From NCBI GenBank assembly GCA_015061885.1, contig SUVS01000015.1:1-53784 (forward strand): a stretch of DNA of 53,784 nt, in the 5' to 3' direction. The stretch is from Lentisphaerota bacterium. GTDB lineage: Bacteria; Verrucomicrobiota; Lentisphaeria; Victivallales; Victivallaceae. Position 1 is the first letter of the stretch. Each line of letters opens with the position of its first letter. This document shows, one piece after another, positions 8,167-17,283 of the stretch. Position numbers and translations under genes: made by a program. Below the pieces are notes generated by a model, which did not search any database, was not told the DNA's origin, and saw nothing but the letters and a program-made list of their open reading frames with translations.

Positions 8167-9791
8167 ATATTTTAAGCAAATACTGTTATCTTTTATTGCT
8201 ATTGACCGCAACTATTTTCTGCAACGGCAGTGACGACAGTCCGGAGTTTGTCAGTTACGAAAAATTCGGCGCCAGGGGCGACGGTAAAACCGATGACCAG
8301 CTCGCCATCGCCGCCGCTCATGACTTTGCCAACGCCGCCAACCTGCCGGTCAAGGTCAAAGATAATGCCAGATATTATATCGGCGGTGGCGACCGTGCAA
8401 TAGTTATCATGACCGATACCGATTTCAGCAACGCCCAATTTACCATTGACGACCGCAAAGTAAAAAAGATCAACCGTCCGGTATTTGTTGTAAAATCACG
8501 CCGGAAACACTACAAACTCAAAGAGTTGACCAGCTTATACAGAAATCAGAACAAGCTGCCGCTGCTGCTCAAATCCGATTCTCTCATAGTACTGAATAAC
8601 AACAAGATCAAACGCTTTATCCGCTATGGCGTAAATGCCAACGCCGGCAAAGCTCAAACCGATATAATCATTGTCCGCAAAGACGGCACCATCAGCAAAG
8701 ATACGCCGCTGGCATGGGATTTTGAACAGATCACCGGCAATACCGTTTACCCCATTGACCGCAAACAGTTGATCGTCAAAGGCGGTACCTTTACAACGAT
8801 TGCCAATCAGGAACCGGGTCCTCACAAATATTATTCCCGCAATATGCAAATAACCCGTTCCAATGTGCTGATAAGCAATATCACGCACAAAGTCATCGAG
8901 CCGGATAAACCGCACAGCTTCCCTTACAGCGGTTTTATCAGCATAAGCAACTGCTGTAATGTTACCGTGCAGGATTGTGTGCTTTCCGGCAGAAAAGTTT
9001 ACAAAACCGTAAAGCCCAACAGCAAATCCACCTCGACCGGTACTTACGATATATCGCTTTCGCGGGCGGCAAATATCAGGTTTGTCAACTGCACGCAAAC
9101 CAATGATATACTTGATTCGCAATATTGGGGCATAATGGGGTCCAATTATTGCAAAAATCTGGAATATGACCGCTGCAAACTCTCCCGTTTCGATGCTCAT
9201 TGCGGCGTTTACAACGCAACGATCAAAAACTCCATCATCGGCAGAGGCGGCATAAGCGTAACCGGGTATGGAACACTCACGGTGGAAAATACCACTGTTT
9301 ACGCCTGGAACTTTATAACTTTGCGGGCAGATTACGGCAGTTTCTGGCGTGGAAATATAAAAATAAGCAATTCAACCTTTATTCCGGCGGCAGGCAAAAA
9401 AATCGCCAATGCCGCGATCATCAGCGGAAATTATGCTGACCATCACAACTTCGGCTATGCCTGCTATATGCCGGAAAATGTGCTTGTGGAAAATCTGACC
9501 GTGCGTGATGGCAACCATCTGCCCGGCTACAAAGGTCTGTCGGTATTTTCCATGTTCAATGTAAAGCTGCATAACAACCGGAAATACAAGGAAATCTACC
9601 CCTCAATAAAACCCGGACAGGTAACGGTCAAAGGTATAAAAACAGCCAGTAACAAAAAAATTGCGTTAAGTCCCAACAAATACATGTTCAAAAATGTAAA
9701 GTTTGTTGATGAAGACCGCAAACAGCGGTCAAAAGAACGCTCCCAGGCACAAACCGACAGAAAAAACTCCAACCGGCGGGCTAAAAAATAA
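8163..9791 (+). CDS. Secreted right-handed beta-helix (pectate-lyase-superfamily) protein, copy 2
   Basis: 542 residues, a tandem paralogue of the preceding gene, starting in its stop codon. The first ~140 bases are almost identical to the start of copy 1, whereas the rest has diverged, although motifs such as NCTQTNDILDSQYWGIMGSNYCKNL and GVYNATIKN stay recognisable. It has the same signal peptide and FGARGDGKTDDQ start, then beta-helix rungs. The C-terminus carries an extra basic, hydrophilic tail (KQRSKERSQAQTDRKNSNRR) not present in copy 1; its role is unknown. No separate ribosome-binding site is needed if the gene is coupled by termination-reinitiation. Likely function: binding or cleaving a pectin-like or other acidic polysaccharide outside the cytoplasm (inference from fold only). 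Confidence 0.88.
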   Translation: MNILSKYCYLLLLLTATIFCNGSDDSPEFVSYEKFGARGDGKTDDQLAIAAAHDFANAANLPVKVKDNARYYIGGGDRAIVIMTDTDFSNAQFTIDDRKVKKINRPVFVVKSRRKHYKLKELTSLYRNQNKLPLLLKSDSLIVLNNNKIKRFIRYGVNANAGKAQTDIIIVRKDGTISKDTPLAWDFEQITGNTVYPIDRKQLIVKGGTFTTIANQEPGPHKYYSRNMQITRSNVLISNITHKVIEPDKPHSFPYSGFISISNCCNVTVQDCVLSGRKVYKTVKPNSKSTSTGTYDISLSRAANIRFVNCTQTNDILDSQYWGIMGSNYCKNLEYDRCKLSRFDAHCGVYNATIKNSIIGRGGISVTGYGTLTVENTTVYAWNFITLRADYGSFWRGNIKISNSTFIPAAGKKIANAAIISGNYADHHNFGYACYMPENVLVENLTVRDGNHLPGYKGLSVFSMFNVKLHNNRKYKEIYPSIKPGQVTVKGIKTASNKKIALSPNKYMFKNVKFVDEDRKQRSKERSQAQTDRKNSNRRAKK

Positions 9792-9836
9792 CAGATTTTT
9801 GCCCCGCAACACCATGTCTTATGCCGGTGTAACTCT

Positions 9837-10463
9837 TTACCGGCTGCCGGCAAGCTGCTGGATCGCCAGCCGCAGGAGGTTTTCGCTGCTGCATTCTTCC
9901 ACAGAAAGAGTGGCGGCGATCTCGTTGACTTTTTCTCTGGCCTGTTCGCTTTTGAAACCAAGTTGGCTCAATGCCAGCAAGGCATCGTTTACGGCATCGC
10001 TCCGGGGATCATCCTGCGGCACGGCGTTATGGTTGGAACTGCCACCAAAGCTCAATCCCAGCTTGGGAAGTTTGTCGTGCAGATCCACAACCAGTCTTTC
10101 GGCGGTGCGTTTGCCTACGCCGCTGATCTTGCTTAAAAGTTTCACATCGCCGTTGACGATGGCACTGCACAGGCTGTTCAGCGGCATACCGCTTAAAATC
10201 GCCAGAGCCAGTTTGCCGCCGATGCCGGAAACATCCAGCAAATTTTCAAAGAGTTTCTTCTCGTCTTTTTCCGCGAATCCGAATAGCGTTATGGCATCTT
10301 CCCGCACCTGGGTGGAGACCCACAAGGCGGTTTCTTCGCCGATACGGGGGAGTTTATCGAATGTACTCAAAGGTATCTGCACATCGTAGCCGACACCGTG
10401 AACATCTATTATACAGCGTGTGTATTCGCTTTCGAGCAATGTTCCTTGCAGACGGGCTATCAT
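9837..10463 (-). CDS. ruvA: Holliday junction branch migration protein RuvA
   Basis: 208 residues, near the usual RuvA length. It shows the N-terminal OB-fold (MIARLQGTLLE, CIIDVHGVGYDVQIPLSTF), two helix-hairpin-helix DNA-binding motifs (VSGIGGKLALAIL around residue 80 and ISGVGKRTAERLV around residue 115), and the C-terminal three-helix domain that contacts RuvB (ALLALSQLGFKSEQAR). RuvA tetramers bind four-way junctions and direct RuvB-driven branch migration. The Shine-Dalgarno is GAGGT five bases before the ATG. It is the last gene of the aroB-dprA-nadC-ruvA run, eight bp after nadC. ruvB and ruvC are not in the window. It is convergent with the beta-helix gene, and only a weak inverted repeat (ACACC/GGTGT) lies between. 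Confidence 0.97.
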   Translation of the reverse strand: MIARLQGTLLESEYTRCIIDVHGVGYDVQIPLSTFDKLPRIGEETALWVSTQVREDAITLFGFAEKDEKKLFENLLDVSGIGGKLALAILSGMPLNSLCSAIVNGDVKLLSKISGVGKRTAERLVVDLHDKLPKLGLSFGGSSNHNAVPQDDPRSDAVNDALLALSQLGFKSEQAREKVNEIAATLSVEECSSENLLRLAIQQLAGSR

Positions 10464-10471
10464 TTTTTACC

Positions 10472-11344
10472 TCATTTCAAAGGTTTGATGTCCAGCGATA
10501 TATCGGCGGATTTCACCGAATGGGTCAACGCACCGGAACTGGCAAAATCCACTCCTGCGGCGGCGATTTCCGGCAGCCGTTCGATGGTGATATTGCCGGA
10601 GGCTTCGAGTTTGGCTCTGCCGTTGTTGCGTTTGACGGCTTCCGCCATCATTTCTGTTGTCATATTGTCAAGAAGAATATATTCGCAACCCGATTTGATG
10701 GCTTCGTCAAGTTCTTCAAGGGTATCGACTTCCACTTCGATTTCCAGCTCGGGATAGGCTTTTCTTGCCCGTTCCACACTGCGTAAGATACCGCCGGGGC
10801 CTTCCATACCCGCCATTTCGCGGTGGTTGTCTTTTATCATGATGCGGTCAAAGAGTCCGATACGGTGATTGGAGGCTCCGCCCACGGCGACGGCGTATTT
10901 TTCCATATTCCGCCAGCCGGGAGTGGTTTTGCGGGTGTCGAGTATCTGCATGGGGCTTGCTTCAACGCTTGCGGCGTAGGCGTTTGCCATAGTTGCAATG
11001 CCGCAGAGCCGCTGGATAAAGTTCAACGCAGTACGCTCGGCGGTCAGCATCGCCACGGCGTTGCCGGTGATTTCGGCGATCACGGTTTTGGCGGAGCATT
11101 TGTCGCCGTCGTGCATGATGTATTTGAATTCGCAAGCCGGGTCGAGTTTTTTGAACACTGCTTCGGCCACTGCCAGACCGGCAAGCACGCAATCGCTTTT
11201 GGCATAAAGCACGCCAAAAGCTCCGGCATCGGCGGGAATCACCGATTTGCTGGTGGTATCGCCGCGGTCGGCAAGGTCTTCAGCAAGGGCAAGGTCGATA
11301 AGTACATCAACTCTCTGCATATCAAGTTGGGGGATGTCGGACAT
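10472..11344 (-). CDS. nadC: Nicotinate-nucleotide pyrophosphorylase (quinolinate phosphoribosyltransferase)
   Basis: 290 residues, normal for NadC. It converts quinolinate and PRPP to nicotinate mononucleotide in de novo NAD synthesis. Seen: LAEDLADRGDTTSKSV near the N-terminus, the ERTALNFIQRLCGIAT segment, the active-site stretch LDTRKTTPGWRNMEKYAV, KDNH, and the C-terminal barrel strands EIEVEVDTLEEL and ILLDNM followed by LEASGNI and GVDFASSGALTHS. The start is supported by GAGGT seven bases before the ATG. It lies 17 bp after dprA and 8 bp before ruvA. nadA and nadB are not in the window. Confidence 0.97.
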   Translation of the reverse strand: MSDIPQLDMQRVDVLIDLALAEDLADRGDTTSKSVIPADAGAFGVLYAKSDCVLAGLAVAEAVFKKLDPACEFKYIMHDGDKCSAKTVIAEITGNAVAMLTAERTALNFIQRLCGIATMANAYAASVEASPMQILDTRKTTPGWRNMEKYAVAVGGASNHRIGLFDRIMIKDNHREMAGMEGPGGILRSVERARKAYPELEIEVEVDTLEELDEAIKSGCEYILLDNMTTEMMAEAVKRNNGRAKLEASGNITIERLPEIAAAGVDFASSGALTHSVKSADISLDIKPLK

Positions 11345-11361
11345 GTTTTTTACCTCATATT

Positions 11362-12483
11362 TTATTTTAATGAATAGATATTTCCGGGTGATTTTACAAT
11401 AACATCTCTGATTTCCAACGCCATAAGCGTTCCGGCAAGGGCTCCGGCGGCGAGCTTTGTCCGCACGGCCAGATCGTCCAGCGAACCGGGACCGTTCACC
11501 GTCAGATCACGGCAGATCAATTCTTCGGCTTCGTTGAAAAGTTTTGCCGGTGCTTTTTCCGGCGGCGGTTCAGTAAAAGTTTCCTCCCGCGGCGACAACC
11601 CCGGCAGAAAGTCAAAATCGCTCAATACATCCTGAAATGACGTTACCAGTTTTGCCCCGCAGTCGCGGATCAGCAGATTACAGCCTGCCGCCTGCGGTTC
11701 ATCGACTCTGCCGGGCAGAGCAAAAACTGCTTTGCCCTGTTCCAGAGCCATGTGGGCGGTTATCAAAGCTCCGGACTCCACGCCCGCTTCGATCACCACC
11801 GTGGCCTGTGATAATGCCGCCACGATCCGGTTGCGGCGGGGGAAAGACTGACGGCTGACCGGAAAGTTCATAGGAAATTCACTGATGATCGCACCATGAT
11901 TTTTTACGATCGCCGCCGCCAGCGGCACATGTTCCTGCGGATGCACCCGCAAAAGTCCGCCGCCGAGAACGCCCACGGTTATGCCGCCGGCAGCCAGAGT
12001 GGATTTGTGGGCAGAAGCATCCACGCCGAATGCCAGACCCGATATGACTTTCCAGCCCGCCATAACGGCATCGGCGGCAAATTGCCTGGTCATGCGGTCG
12101 CCGTAAGCCGACATTCTGCGAGAGCCTACGATAGAAACGCAGTTGCTGTTGAAATCCGGCAGAGTTCCCCGGACATACAGCACCAGCGGCGGATCGACCA
12201 GCTGACGCAGCACATCAGGGTAATCGCCGTCTTCGATAGTATAGATCCTTACGCCGGAACGGTTTGCCAGTTCGATTTCTGCGGTGTAGTTTATTTCCTG
12301 CTGCCAGTTGGCTACGGTATCGGCTAAATTGCCGCCGAAACCCTTGACTTCGGATATTTCAGACCTGGTCGCCTGCAATACCGCCGCCGGAGAGCCGAAA
12401 CGGCGTACCAGAGCTTTGTACCGGGCATAGCCGATACCGGAGATCATATTCAAAATTATACACGCATCACGATCGCTTATCAT
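11362..12483 (-). CDS. dprA: DNA-processing protein DprA (Smf)
   Basis: 373 residues with all DprA parts. There is an N-terminal helical segment with a helix-hairpin-helix look (MISGIGYARYKALVRRFGS). The Rossmann-like core follows with VGSRRMSAYG, ISGLAFGVDASAHKSTL, GVLGGGL, ISEFPMNFPVSRQSFPRRNRI and ESGALITAHMALEQGKAVFALPG. A C-terminal winged-helix domain (LDDLAVRTKLAAGALAGTLMALEI) completes it. DprA loads RecA on incoming single-stranded DNA during transformation. Its start overlaps the aroB stop by four bases (ATGA), so the two are translationally coupled. Whether the host is competent cannot be judged; the pseudopilins nearby belong to other transcripts. Confidence 0.96.
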   Translation of the reverse strand: MISDRDACIILNMISGIGYARYKALVRRFGSPAAVLQATRSEISEVKGFGGNLADTVANWQQEINYTAEIELANRSGVRIYTIEDGDYPDVLRQLVDPPLVLYVRGTLPDFNSNCVSIVGSRRMSAYGDRMTRQFAADAVMAGWKVISGLAFGVDASAHKSTLAAGGITVGVLGGGLLRVHPQEHVPLAAAIVKNHGAIISEFPMNFPVSRQSFPRRNRIVAALSQATVVIEAGVESGALITAHMALEQGKAVFALPGRVDEPQAAGCNLLIRDCGAKLVTSFQDVLSDFDFLPGLSPREETFTEPPPEKAPAKLFNEAEELICRDLTVNGPGSLDDLAVRTKLAAGALAGTLMALEIRDVIVKSPGNIYSLK

Positions 12484-13562
12484 AACACACCTTTGAGGGC
12501 GGCTTTCAGGAGTTCTTCATTTACGCCTTTAACGATCTTGACCTCGCCGATGGCCACGGGCAGAACCATGGTTATACCGCCGGAGGTATTCTTTTTATCG
12601 CTTTTCATGGCTTGCACAATACAGTCTGTATTGCTGTTTTCCGGCAGACGGATGGGGAGTTTCAAATCTGCAAGCAGCTGGTTTTGGAGTGTTTCCACTT
12701 TTGCGTCGCACAGATTCATCAACACCGCCAGTTTTGCCGCCGCCGCCATGCCGATCGCCACTGCCTTGCCGTGCGGCAAATTAAAGTTGGAGAGCTTTTC
12801 CACGGCGTGTCCGACGGTATGACCGTAATTCAATATCGCCCGTCTGCCCTGTTCACGCTCATCGCCGGCAACGACTTCGGCCTTACATTCGCAGGAGCGG
12901 ATAATGATTTTTGCGTAAAAATCCAAGTCAAAGCTGTTGAGTTTGCCGGTATTTGCTGCCAGCAGATCAAAGAAATCCTTATCCATTATCATGCCGTATT
13001 TGACCACTTCGGCAAGACCGTTGCGGTATTCAGCTTCCGGCAATGTGGTCAAAGTCTGCATATCCAGTGCCACCATTTGCGGCTGATGAAATGCCCCGAT
13101 AAGGTTTTTGCCTTCGGCAAGGTCGGCACCGGTTTTGCCGCCCACACTGGAATCCACCGCCGCCAGCAGCGTGGTCGGCAGTTGGATAAATTCGATCCCC
13201 CGCATATAGATCGCCGCCGCAAAGCCGGTCAGATCGCCCACTACACCGCCGGAAAGTGCGATCATACAGCTCTTGCGGTCAAGACCGGCGGCGACTGCGG
13301 CTTTGGCGATCAACTCCACGGTCGCAAGATTTTTATGCTCTTCGCCCGGGGGGAGGATAAAACTTTGAAAGTTGTTATAACCGTTTGCGGATAAGGATTT
13401 CTCCAGTTTTTCAAGATGTCCGGCGTTATCCACATTTTCATCGGTAACGATCAATGCCGGGCGGTTGGCAAGTTTTTTCAATAAAAGGTCGAGCCATTCA
13501 GCAGTATCGCCCAGTACAATGGGGTAACTTCTGTCGCCAAGTTCCACGGTCAACGAATTCAT
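12480..13562 (-). CDS. aroB: 3-dehydroquinate synthase
   Basis: 360 residues from the ATG at 13562 (MNSLTVELGDRSYPIVLGD). The longer frame to 13631 is rejected because it would run through the promoter at 13603-13631 and adds no conserved sequence. Signature stretches are SGGVVGDLTGFAAAIYMRG, QLPTTLLAAVDSSVGGKTG, EGKNLIGAFHQP, ILNYGHTVGHAVE and LPHGKAVAIGMA, which carry the NAD-, zinc- and substrate-binding residues. It makes dehydroquinate from DAHP in the shikimate pathway. First gene of the aroB-dprA-nadC-ruvA unit, divergent from glyQS. Confidence 0.97.
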   Translation of the reverse strand: MNSLTVELGDRSYPIVLGDTAEWLDLLLKKLANRPALIVTDENVDNAGHLEKLEKSLSANGYNNFQSFILPPGEEHKNLATVELIAKAAVAAGLDRKSCMIALSGGVVGDLTGFAAAIYMRGIEFIQLPTTLLAAVDSSVGGKTGADLAEGKNLIGAFHQPQMVALDMQTLTTLPEAEYRNGLAEVVKYGMIMDKDFFDLLAANTGKLNSFDLDFYAKIIIRSCECKAEVVAGDEREQGRRAILNYGHTVGHAVEKLSNFNLPHGKAVAIGMAAAAKLAVLMNLCDAKVETLQNQLLADLKLPIRLPENSNTDCIVQAMKSDKKNTSGGITMVLPVAIGEVKIVKGVNEELLKAALKGVL

Positions 13563-13602
13563 AATATCTGAAACTCCATGCAATAATTTACTTCGTGCAG
13601 TA

Positions 13603-13631
13603 AATATATAACAAAAATACGCTGTTGGCAA
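13603..13631 (-). promoter_or_regulatory. Sigma70-type promoter of aroB-dprA-nadC-ruvA
   Basis: Reading the minus strand: TTGCCA (13631-13626), exactly 17 bp, TATATT (13608-13603). The expected start point lies about 35 bp before the aroB ATG. The hexamers are identical to those of the divergent glyQS promoter. Confidence 0.75.
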
Positions 13632-13684
13632 GTCTTAAATACTGGAAAAAACACATTTTGTTGCTTAAAGCCGGTTTACGGGAG

Positions 13685-13713
13685 TTGCCAAAAAGAGTTA
13701 ATTGTGTTATATT
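13685..13713 (+). promoter_or_regulatory. Sigma70-type promoter of glyQS-glnS
   Basis: TTGCCA (13685-13690), 17-bp spacer, TATATT (13708-13713); predicted start near 13720, giving a ~44-nt leader with AAGGA ten bases before the ATG. No T-box-like structure fits in so short a leader. Confidence 0.75.
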
Positions 13714-13763
13714 AAAGCATTATTGCTTTTTTATTAACACTTAATGGTAAGGAATTCTGCAAG

Positions 13764-15095
13764 ATGAGCGAAATCAAAGAAAATGCTTTAATGGAAAAAA
13801 TCGTATCGTTGTGCAAACGCCGCGGATTCGTTTTCCCCAGTTCGGAAATTTACGGCGGCTTTAACGGTTTCTGGGATTACGGTCCCTACGGCTGCCGCAT
13901 GAAGCGTGCCATTGAAAATTTGTGGTGGCACGAAATGGTCGAAACCCGCGACAATATCGAAGGCTTGGACAGTACCATCATCTGCCATCCCACCGTCTGG
14001 AAGGCATCCGGCCACCTCGACCAGTTCAGCGACCTGATGACCGACTGCAAAGACTGCAAGAGCCGTCATCGCGTTGACCAGATGGAAGACCCCACCACTT
14101 GCCCCAACTGCGGCAGCAAGAATCTGACCGAACCGCGCGAATTCAATCTGATGATGAAAACCTATGTCGGCCCGGTTTTTGATAACGAACACACCGCCTA
14201 TCTGCGGGCGGAAACCTGTCAGCCGATCTTTGTTGACTTCCAGCAGGTCCGCAACAGTGCCCGCCAGAAACTGCCGTTCGGTATCGCCCAGATCGGTAAA
14301 GCGTTCCGCAACGAGATCAATCCGCGTAACTTCACCTTCCGCAGCCGCGAATTTACGCAGATGGAAATGGAATTCTTCTGCGACGGCGAACAGGGTATGG
14401 AATGGTTTGAATACTGGAAGGAACAGCGTATCAACTACTACAAGAACAAGCTCAAGTTCACCGATGATTTCTTCCGTATCTACGAACACGAAAAACTTGC
14501 TCACTACGCCAAAGCCGCTATCGACATCGAAGTGAAATTCCCCTTCGGCTGGGGCGAACTCGAAGGCGTCCACCATCGCGGCACCTGGGATATTTCGCAG
14601 CACAGCCAGTTCTCCGGCACTGACTTGCAGTACATCGACCACGACAACAAACGCAAGGTCATGCCCACGGTCATCGAAACTTCGGTCGGTCTTGACCGCA
14701 CCATGCTCGCATTGCTCGGCAAAGCCTACGACGAAGATACCGCCGCCACCCAGAAAGAAGGCATGGAAGAAGATGTCCGTATTGTTCTGCACCTGCCCCC
14801 GCTGGTCGCTCCGATCCAGCTGGCAGTGCTGCCGCTTTCCAAAAAGCTCAACGAAAATGCGGAAAAACTTTACAAAGATATGAACAGATACTTCCGCTGC
14901 GAATACGATGTTACCGGCTCCATCGGTAAGCGTTACCGCCGTCAGGACGAAATCGGCACCCCGCTGTGCCTGACTTTTGACTTTGAGTCCGCCGCCGACA
15001 ACGCTGTGACCGTCCGCGACCGCGACACCATGCAGCAGGAACGCGTTTCCATCGACAATCTGCGTAACTATGTGGAAGATTTCATCAACCGCTGA
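13764..15095 (+). CDS. glyQS: Glycyl-tRNA synthetase, single-chain (dimeric) type
   Basis: 443-residue class II synthetase of the alpha2 type, normal length. It charges tRNA-Gly. Seen: GFVFPSSEIYGGFNGFWDYGPYGCRMKRAIE at the N-terminus; a zinc-ribbon-like insert with CKDCKS and CPNCGS (about residues 93-117); motif 2 around FRNEINPRNFTFRSREFTQMEMEFF; ELEGVHHRGTWDISQHS; the motif 3 region VIETSVGLDRTMLALL; and a C-terminal anticodon-binding domain (PIQLAVLPLSKKL, YDVTGSIGKRYRRQDEIGTPLCLTFD). The Shine-Dalgarno AAGGA lies ten bases before the ATG. glnS follows after 32 bp. Confidence 0.97.
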   Translation: MSEIKENALMEKIVSLCKRRGFVFPSSEIYGGFNGFWDYGPYGCRMKRAIENLWWHEMVETRDNIEGLDSTIICHPTVWKASGHLDQFSDLMTDCKDCKSRHRVDQMEDPTTCPNCGSKNLTEPREFNLMMKTYVGPVFDNEHTAYLRAETCQPIFVDFQQVRNSARQKLPFGIAQIGKAFRNEINPRNFTFRSREFTQMEMEFFCDGEQGMEWFEYWKEQRINYYKNKLKFTDDFFRIYEHEKLAHYAKAAIDIEVKFPFGWGELEGVHHRGTWDISQHSQFSGTDLQYIDHDNKRKVMPTVIETSVGLDRTMLALLGKAYDEDTAATQKEGMEEDVRIVLHLPPLVAPIQLAVLPLSKKLNENAEKLYKDMNRYFRCEYDVTGSIGKRYRRQDEIGTPLCLTFDFESAADNAVTVRDRDTMQQERVSIDNLRNYVEDFINR

Positions 15096-15127
15096 TAAAC
15101 TTTACAACAGCGTGAAAGGTCGAACTT

Positions 15128-16798
15128 ATGGCAGAAGAAACTGTAAACAGCAGTAATTTTATCCGCGAGATGGTCAAAGCCGATGTCGCCGCCGGTAAAC
15201 ACGGTGGCCGGGTGGAAACGCGTTTTCCGCCCGAACCCAATGGTTATCTGCACATCGGCCACGTTAAGGCGATCTGTCTGGACTTCGGCATTGCCGAAGA
15301 GTTCGGCGGCGTCTGCCATTTGCGGATGGACGATACCAACCCCACCAAAGAAGATGTCGAATATGTTGAAAGTATCCAGGAAGACATCAAATGGCTGGGG
15401 TTTGATTGGAAAGAACACATGTACTTTGCCAGCGATTACTTTGATCAGATGTACGATTGTGCAGTAAAACTGATCAAAAAAGGCCTTGCCTACGTTTGCG
15501 ATCTTTCGCCTGAAGAGTGGGAACAATACAAAGGCAATCTGACCGTTCCGGGGAAAAATCCCCCCGGCAGAGAACGCAGTATCGAAGAAAACCTGAATCT
15601 TTTTGAACGCATGAAGGCTGGCGAATTTGCCGACGGAGCTATGGTTCTGCGGGCAAAAATCGACATGGCATCGCCCAATATCACCATGCGTGACCCGGCG
15701 ATCTACCGTATCCGCCACGCTCACCACCACCGGCAGGGCGACAAGTGGTGCATCTACCCGATGTACGACTTTGCCCATCCGCTGGAAGATGCTATTGAAA
15801 AGATCACTCACAGCTTCTGTACATTGGAGTTTGAGATCCACCGGCCCTTCTACGATTGGCTGCTGCAGGCGTTGGATTGGGTGAATCCGCCGGTGCAGAC
15901 CGAATTTTCGCGTTTGAATCTGACCTATACAGTTATGAGCAAACGCAAACTTCTGGAACTGGTGCGTGATAAACACGTTGCCGGATGGGATGATCCGCGT
16001 ATGCCCACAGTTTCCGGTTTGCGCCGACGGGGTATTCCGCCCAAAGCGATCCGCAAATTCTGCGAACTCGTCGGTGTGACCAAGTTCAACGCCACCACCG
16101 ATGTGGCGTTCTTTGAACACTGCGTGCGTGAAGAACTCAATGCCGAAGCCTCCCGCTATATGGCGGTGCTCGATCCGGTGAAAGTGATTATCGACAACTG
16201 CAATGATGACTTTGTGGATATGCTCGACGCAGTCAACAACCCCGAAAAGCCCGAGGCTGGCTCCCGCCAGGTGCCGTTTGCCAGAGAGCTTTATATCGAC
16301 CGTGCCGACTTTATGGAAGAACCGGTCAAGGGGTATTTCCGACTGGCTCCCGGCAAGGAAGTGCGTCTGCGTTACGGCTACTTTATAACCTGTACCGGTG
16401 TGGATAAGGATGAAGACGGCAATATTACTGCCATTCACGCAACATATGACCCCGAAACCCGCGGCGGCAACGCACCCGACGGCAGAAAAGTCAAAGGTAC
16501 GATCCACTGGGTTTCCGCCAAACACGCCGTGCCGTTTGAAGCCCGTATTTACGACCGACTGTTCACCGTGGAAGAACCCGGAGCCGGTGATGCGGATTAC
16601 CTCACCCAGCTCAACAGTGATTCGCTCAAAGTGGTGCAGGCATTTATGGAACCGGCATTGAACGAAGTAAAAGTCGGCGAAACCGTGCAGTTTGAGCGTC
16701 AGGGGTATTTCTGCAAAGATAAGGATAGTTCTGCAGAAAAAGCAGTGTTCAACCGCACTGTAGCATTGAAAGATTCCTGGGCCAAAAAAGCCAAGTAA
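15128..16798 (+). CDS. glnS: Glutaminyl-tRNA synthetase
   Basis: 556 residues, the usual bacterial GlnRS length. Class I motifs are the HIGH box in [18 protein letters not shown] and a KMSKS-type loop as [10 protein letters not shown]. The family-specific stretches [49 protein letters not shown] and the WDDPRMPT segment are also present, followed by two C-terminal beta-barrels ([18 protein letters not shown]) that bind the anticodon. A direct GlnRS implies that Gln-tRNA need not be made by GatCAB. AAAGGT lies seven bases before the ATG. The TAA stop forms the outer end of an inverted repeat that starts the repeat cluster downstream. Confidence 0.97.
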   Translation: MAEETVNSSNFIREMVKADVAAGKHGGRVETRFPPEPNGYLHIGHVKAICLDFGIAEEFGGVCHLRMDDTNPTKEDVEYVESIQEDIKWLGFDWKEHMYFASDYFDQMYDCAVKLIKKGLAYVCDLSPEEWEQYKGNLTVPGKNPPGRERSIEENLNLFERMKAGEFADGAMVLRAKIDMASPNITMRDPAIYRIRHAHHHRQGDKWCIYPMYDFAHPLEDAIEKITHSFCTLEFEIHRPFYDWLLQALDWVNPPVQTEFSRLNLTYTVMSKRKLLELVRDKHVAGWDDPRMPTVSGLRRRGIPPKAIRKFCELVGVTKFNATTDVAFFEHCVREELNAEASRYMAVLDPVKVIIDNCNDDFVDMLDAVNNPEKPEAGSRQVPFARELYIDRADFMEEPVKGYFRLAPGKEVRLRYGYFITCTGVDKDEDGNITAIHATYDPETRGGNAPDGRKVKGTIHWVSAKHAVPFEARIYDRLFTVEEPGAGDADYLTQLNSDSLKVVQAFMEPALNEVKVGETVQFERQGYFCKDKDSSAEKAVFNRTVALKDSWAKKAK

Positions 16799-16801
16799 CA
16801 T

Positions 16802-17066
16802 ACCGTCTTGCGGCATATCTCGTGCCTTGCTGCGATGCTCGCTCGGTCGGGTACAAGTCGTACGCTCCCTCGCTGTGCGTCTTGCAAAACACGACATATG
16901 CTCACAATCCGGTATGTTACAGAGTGAACCGTCTTGCGGCATATCTCGTACCTTGTTGCGATGCTCGCTCGGTCGGGTACAAGTCGTACGCTCCCTCGCT
17001 GTGCGTCTTGCAAAACACGACATATGCTCACAATCCGGTATGTTACAGAGTGAACCGTCTTGCGGC
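16802..17066. repeat. 126-bp tandem repeat (2.1 copies) with nested palindromes
   Basis: Two full copies (16802-16927 and 16928-17053, apparently two substitutions apart) and a 13-bp third start (17054-17066, ACCGTCTTGCGGC). Copy 1 is framed by a perfect 10-bp inverted repeat, TAACATACCG (16796-16805, including the glnS stop) and CGGTATGTTA (16910-16919). A second near-perfect pair lies inside it: GCATATCTCGT (16813-16823) and ACGACATATGC (16891-16901). Because 126 is a multiple of three, long frames stay open on both strands, but none has a plausible start or protein character. No protein gene is seen in 16799-17283. Confidence 0.9.
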
Positions 17067-17214
17067 GAACACCTGTCTGCTGCTCGATAGATATGGGAAA
17101 GTATGGGCAGGCGGGCAAAGCCCGCCTGCAGCCGGTTGACGCTCCGCATCAGCAAACAGCATACAGCATCCAGCGGCATCAGACGCCAAGCACCCTACCG
17201 CCCGCGTAGGCGGC
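17064..17214. repeat. Dispersed intergenic repeat, copy R1
   Basis: About 150 bp shared with R2 at 21180-21400: GGCGAACACCTGT, CTCGATAGATATG, GGGAAAGTATGGG, GGCGGGCAAAGCCCGCCTGC, AGCCGGTTGACGCTCCGCAT, AGCACCCTACCGCCCGCGTA. It contains a perfect hairpin GCAGGCGGGC/GCCCGCCTGC (17107-17129, loop AAA) and a CCGCC/GGCGG hairpin (17198-17213). Not a recognised mobile element; no coding content. Confidence 0.85.
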
Positions 17215-17220
17215 AAAAAG

Positions 17221-17258
17221 TATGGCGGCAGTCTGACTTGTGTCTGACTGCCGCCATA
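17221..17258 (-). terminator. Rho-independent terminator of the 17284-19131 gene
   Basis: A perfect 13-bp stem, TATGGCGGCAGTC (17221-17233) with GACTGCCGCCATA (17246-17258), has a 12-nt loop. On the minus strand it is followed directly by CTTTTT, and it lies 25 bp after the stop codon of the enzyme gene. On the plus strand there is no T-run, so it acts on leftward transcription. Confidence 0.8.
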
Positions 17259-17283
17259 TGCTGTACAACTTGCTTATGACCTG

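Noticed and set aside
13563-13631. Extended aroB start at 13631
   Set aside because: The extra residues are not conserved in AroB and the region holds the -35 and -10 boxes of its promoter.
9837-16798. Competence or pilus island suggested by dprA near pseudopilins
   Set aside because: dprA is in a housekeeping run with aroB, nadC and ruvA; the pseudopilins are in separate, regulator-led transcripts and no pilus assembly genes are present.
16699-17139. Open frames on both strands in the 126-bp repeat (RIVSICRVLQDAQRGSVRLV-like peptides)
   Set aside because: They are simple translations of the tandem repeat with no ribosome-binding site or recognisable domain.
15068-17179. 703-codon open frame antisense to glnS and through the repeat cluster
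   Set aside because: It lies opposite a certain gene, has no family signature, and its length is due to the 126-bp repeat being a multiple of three.
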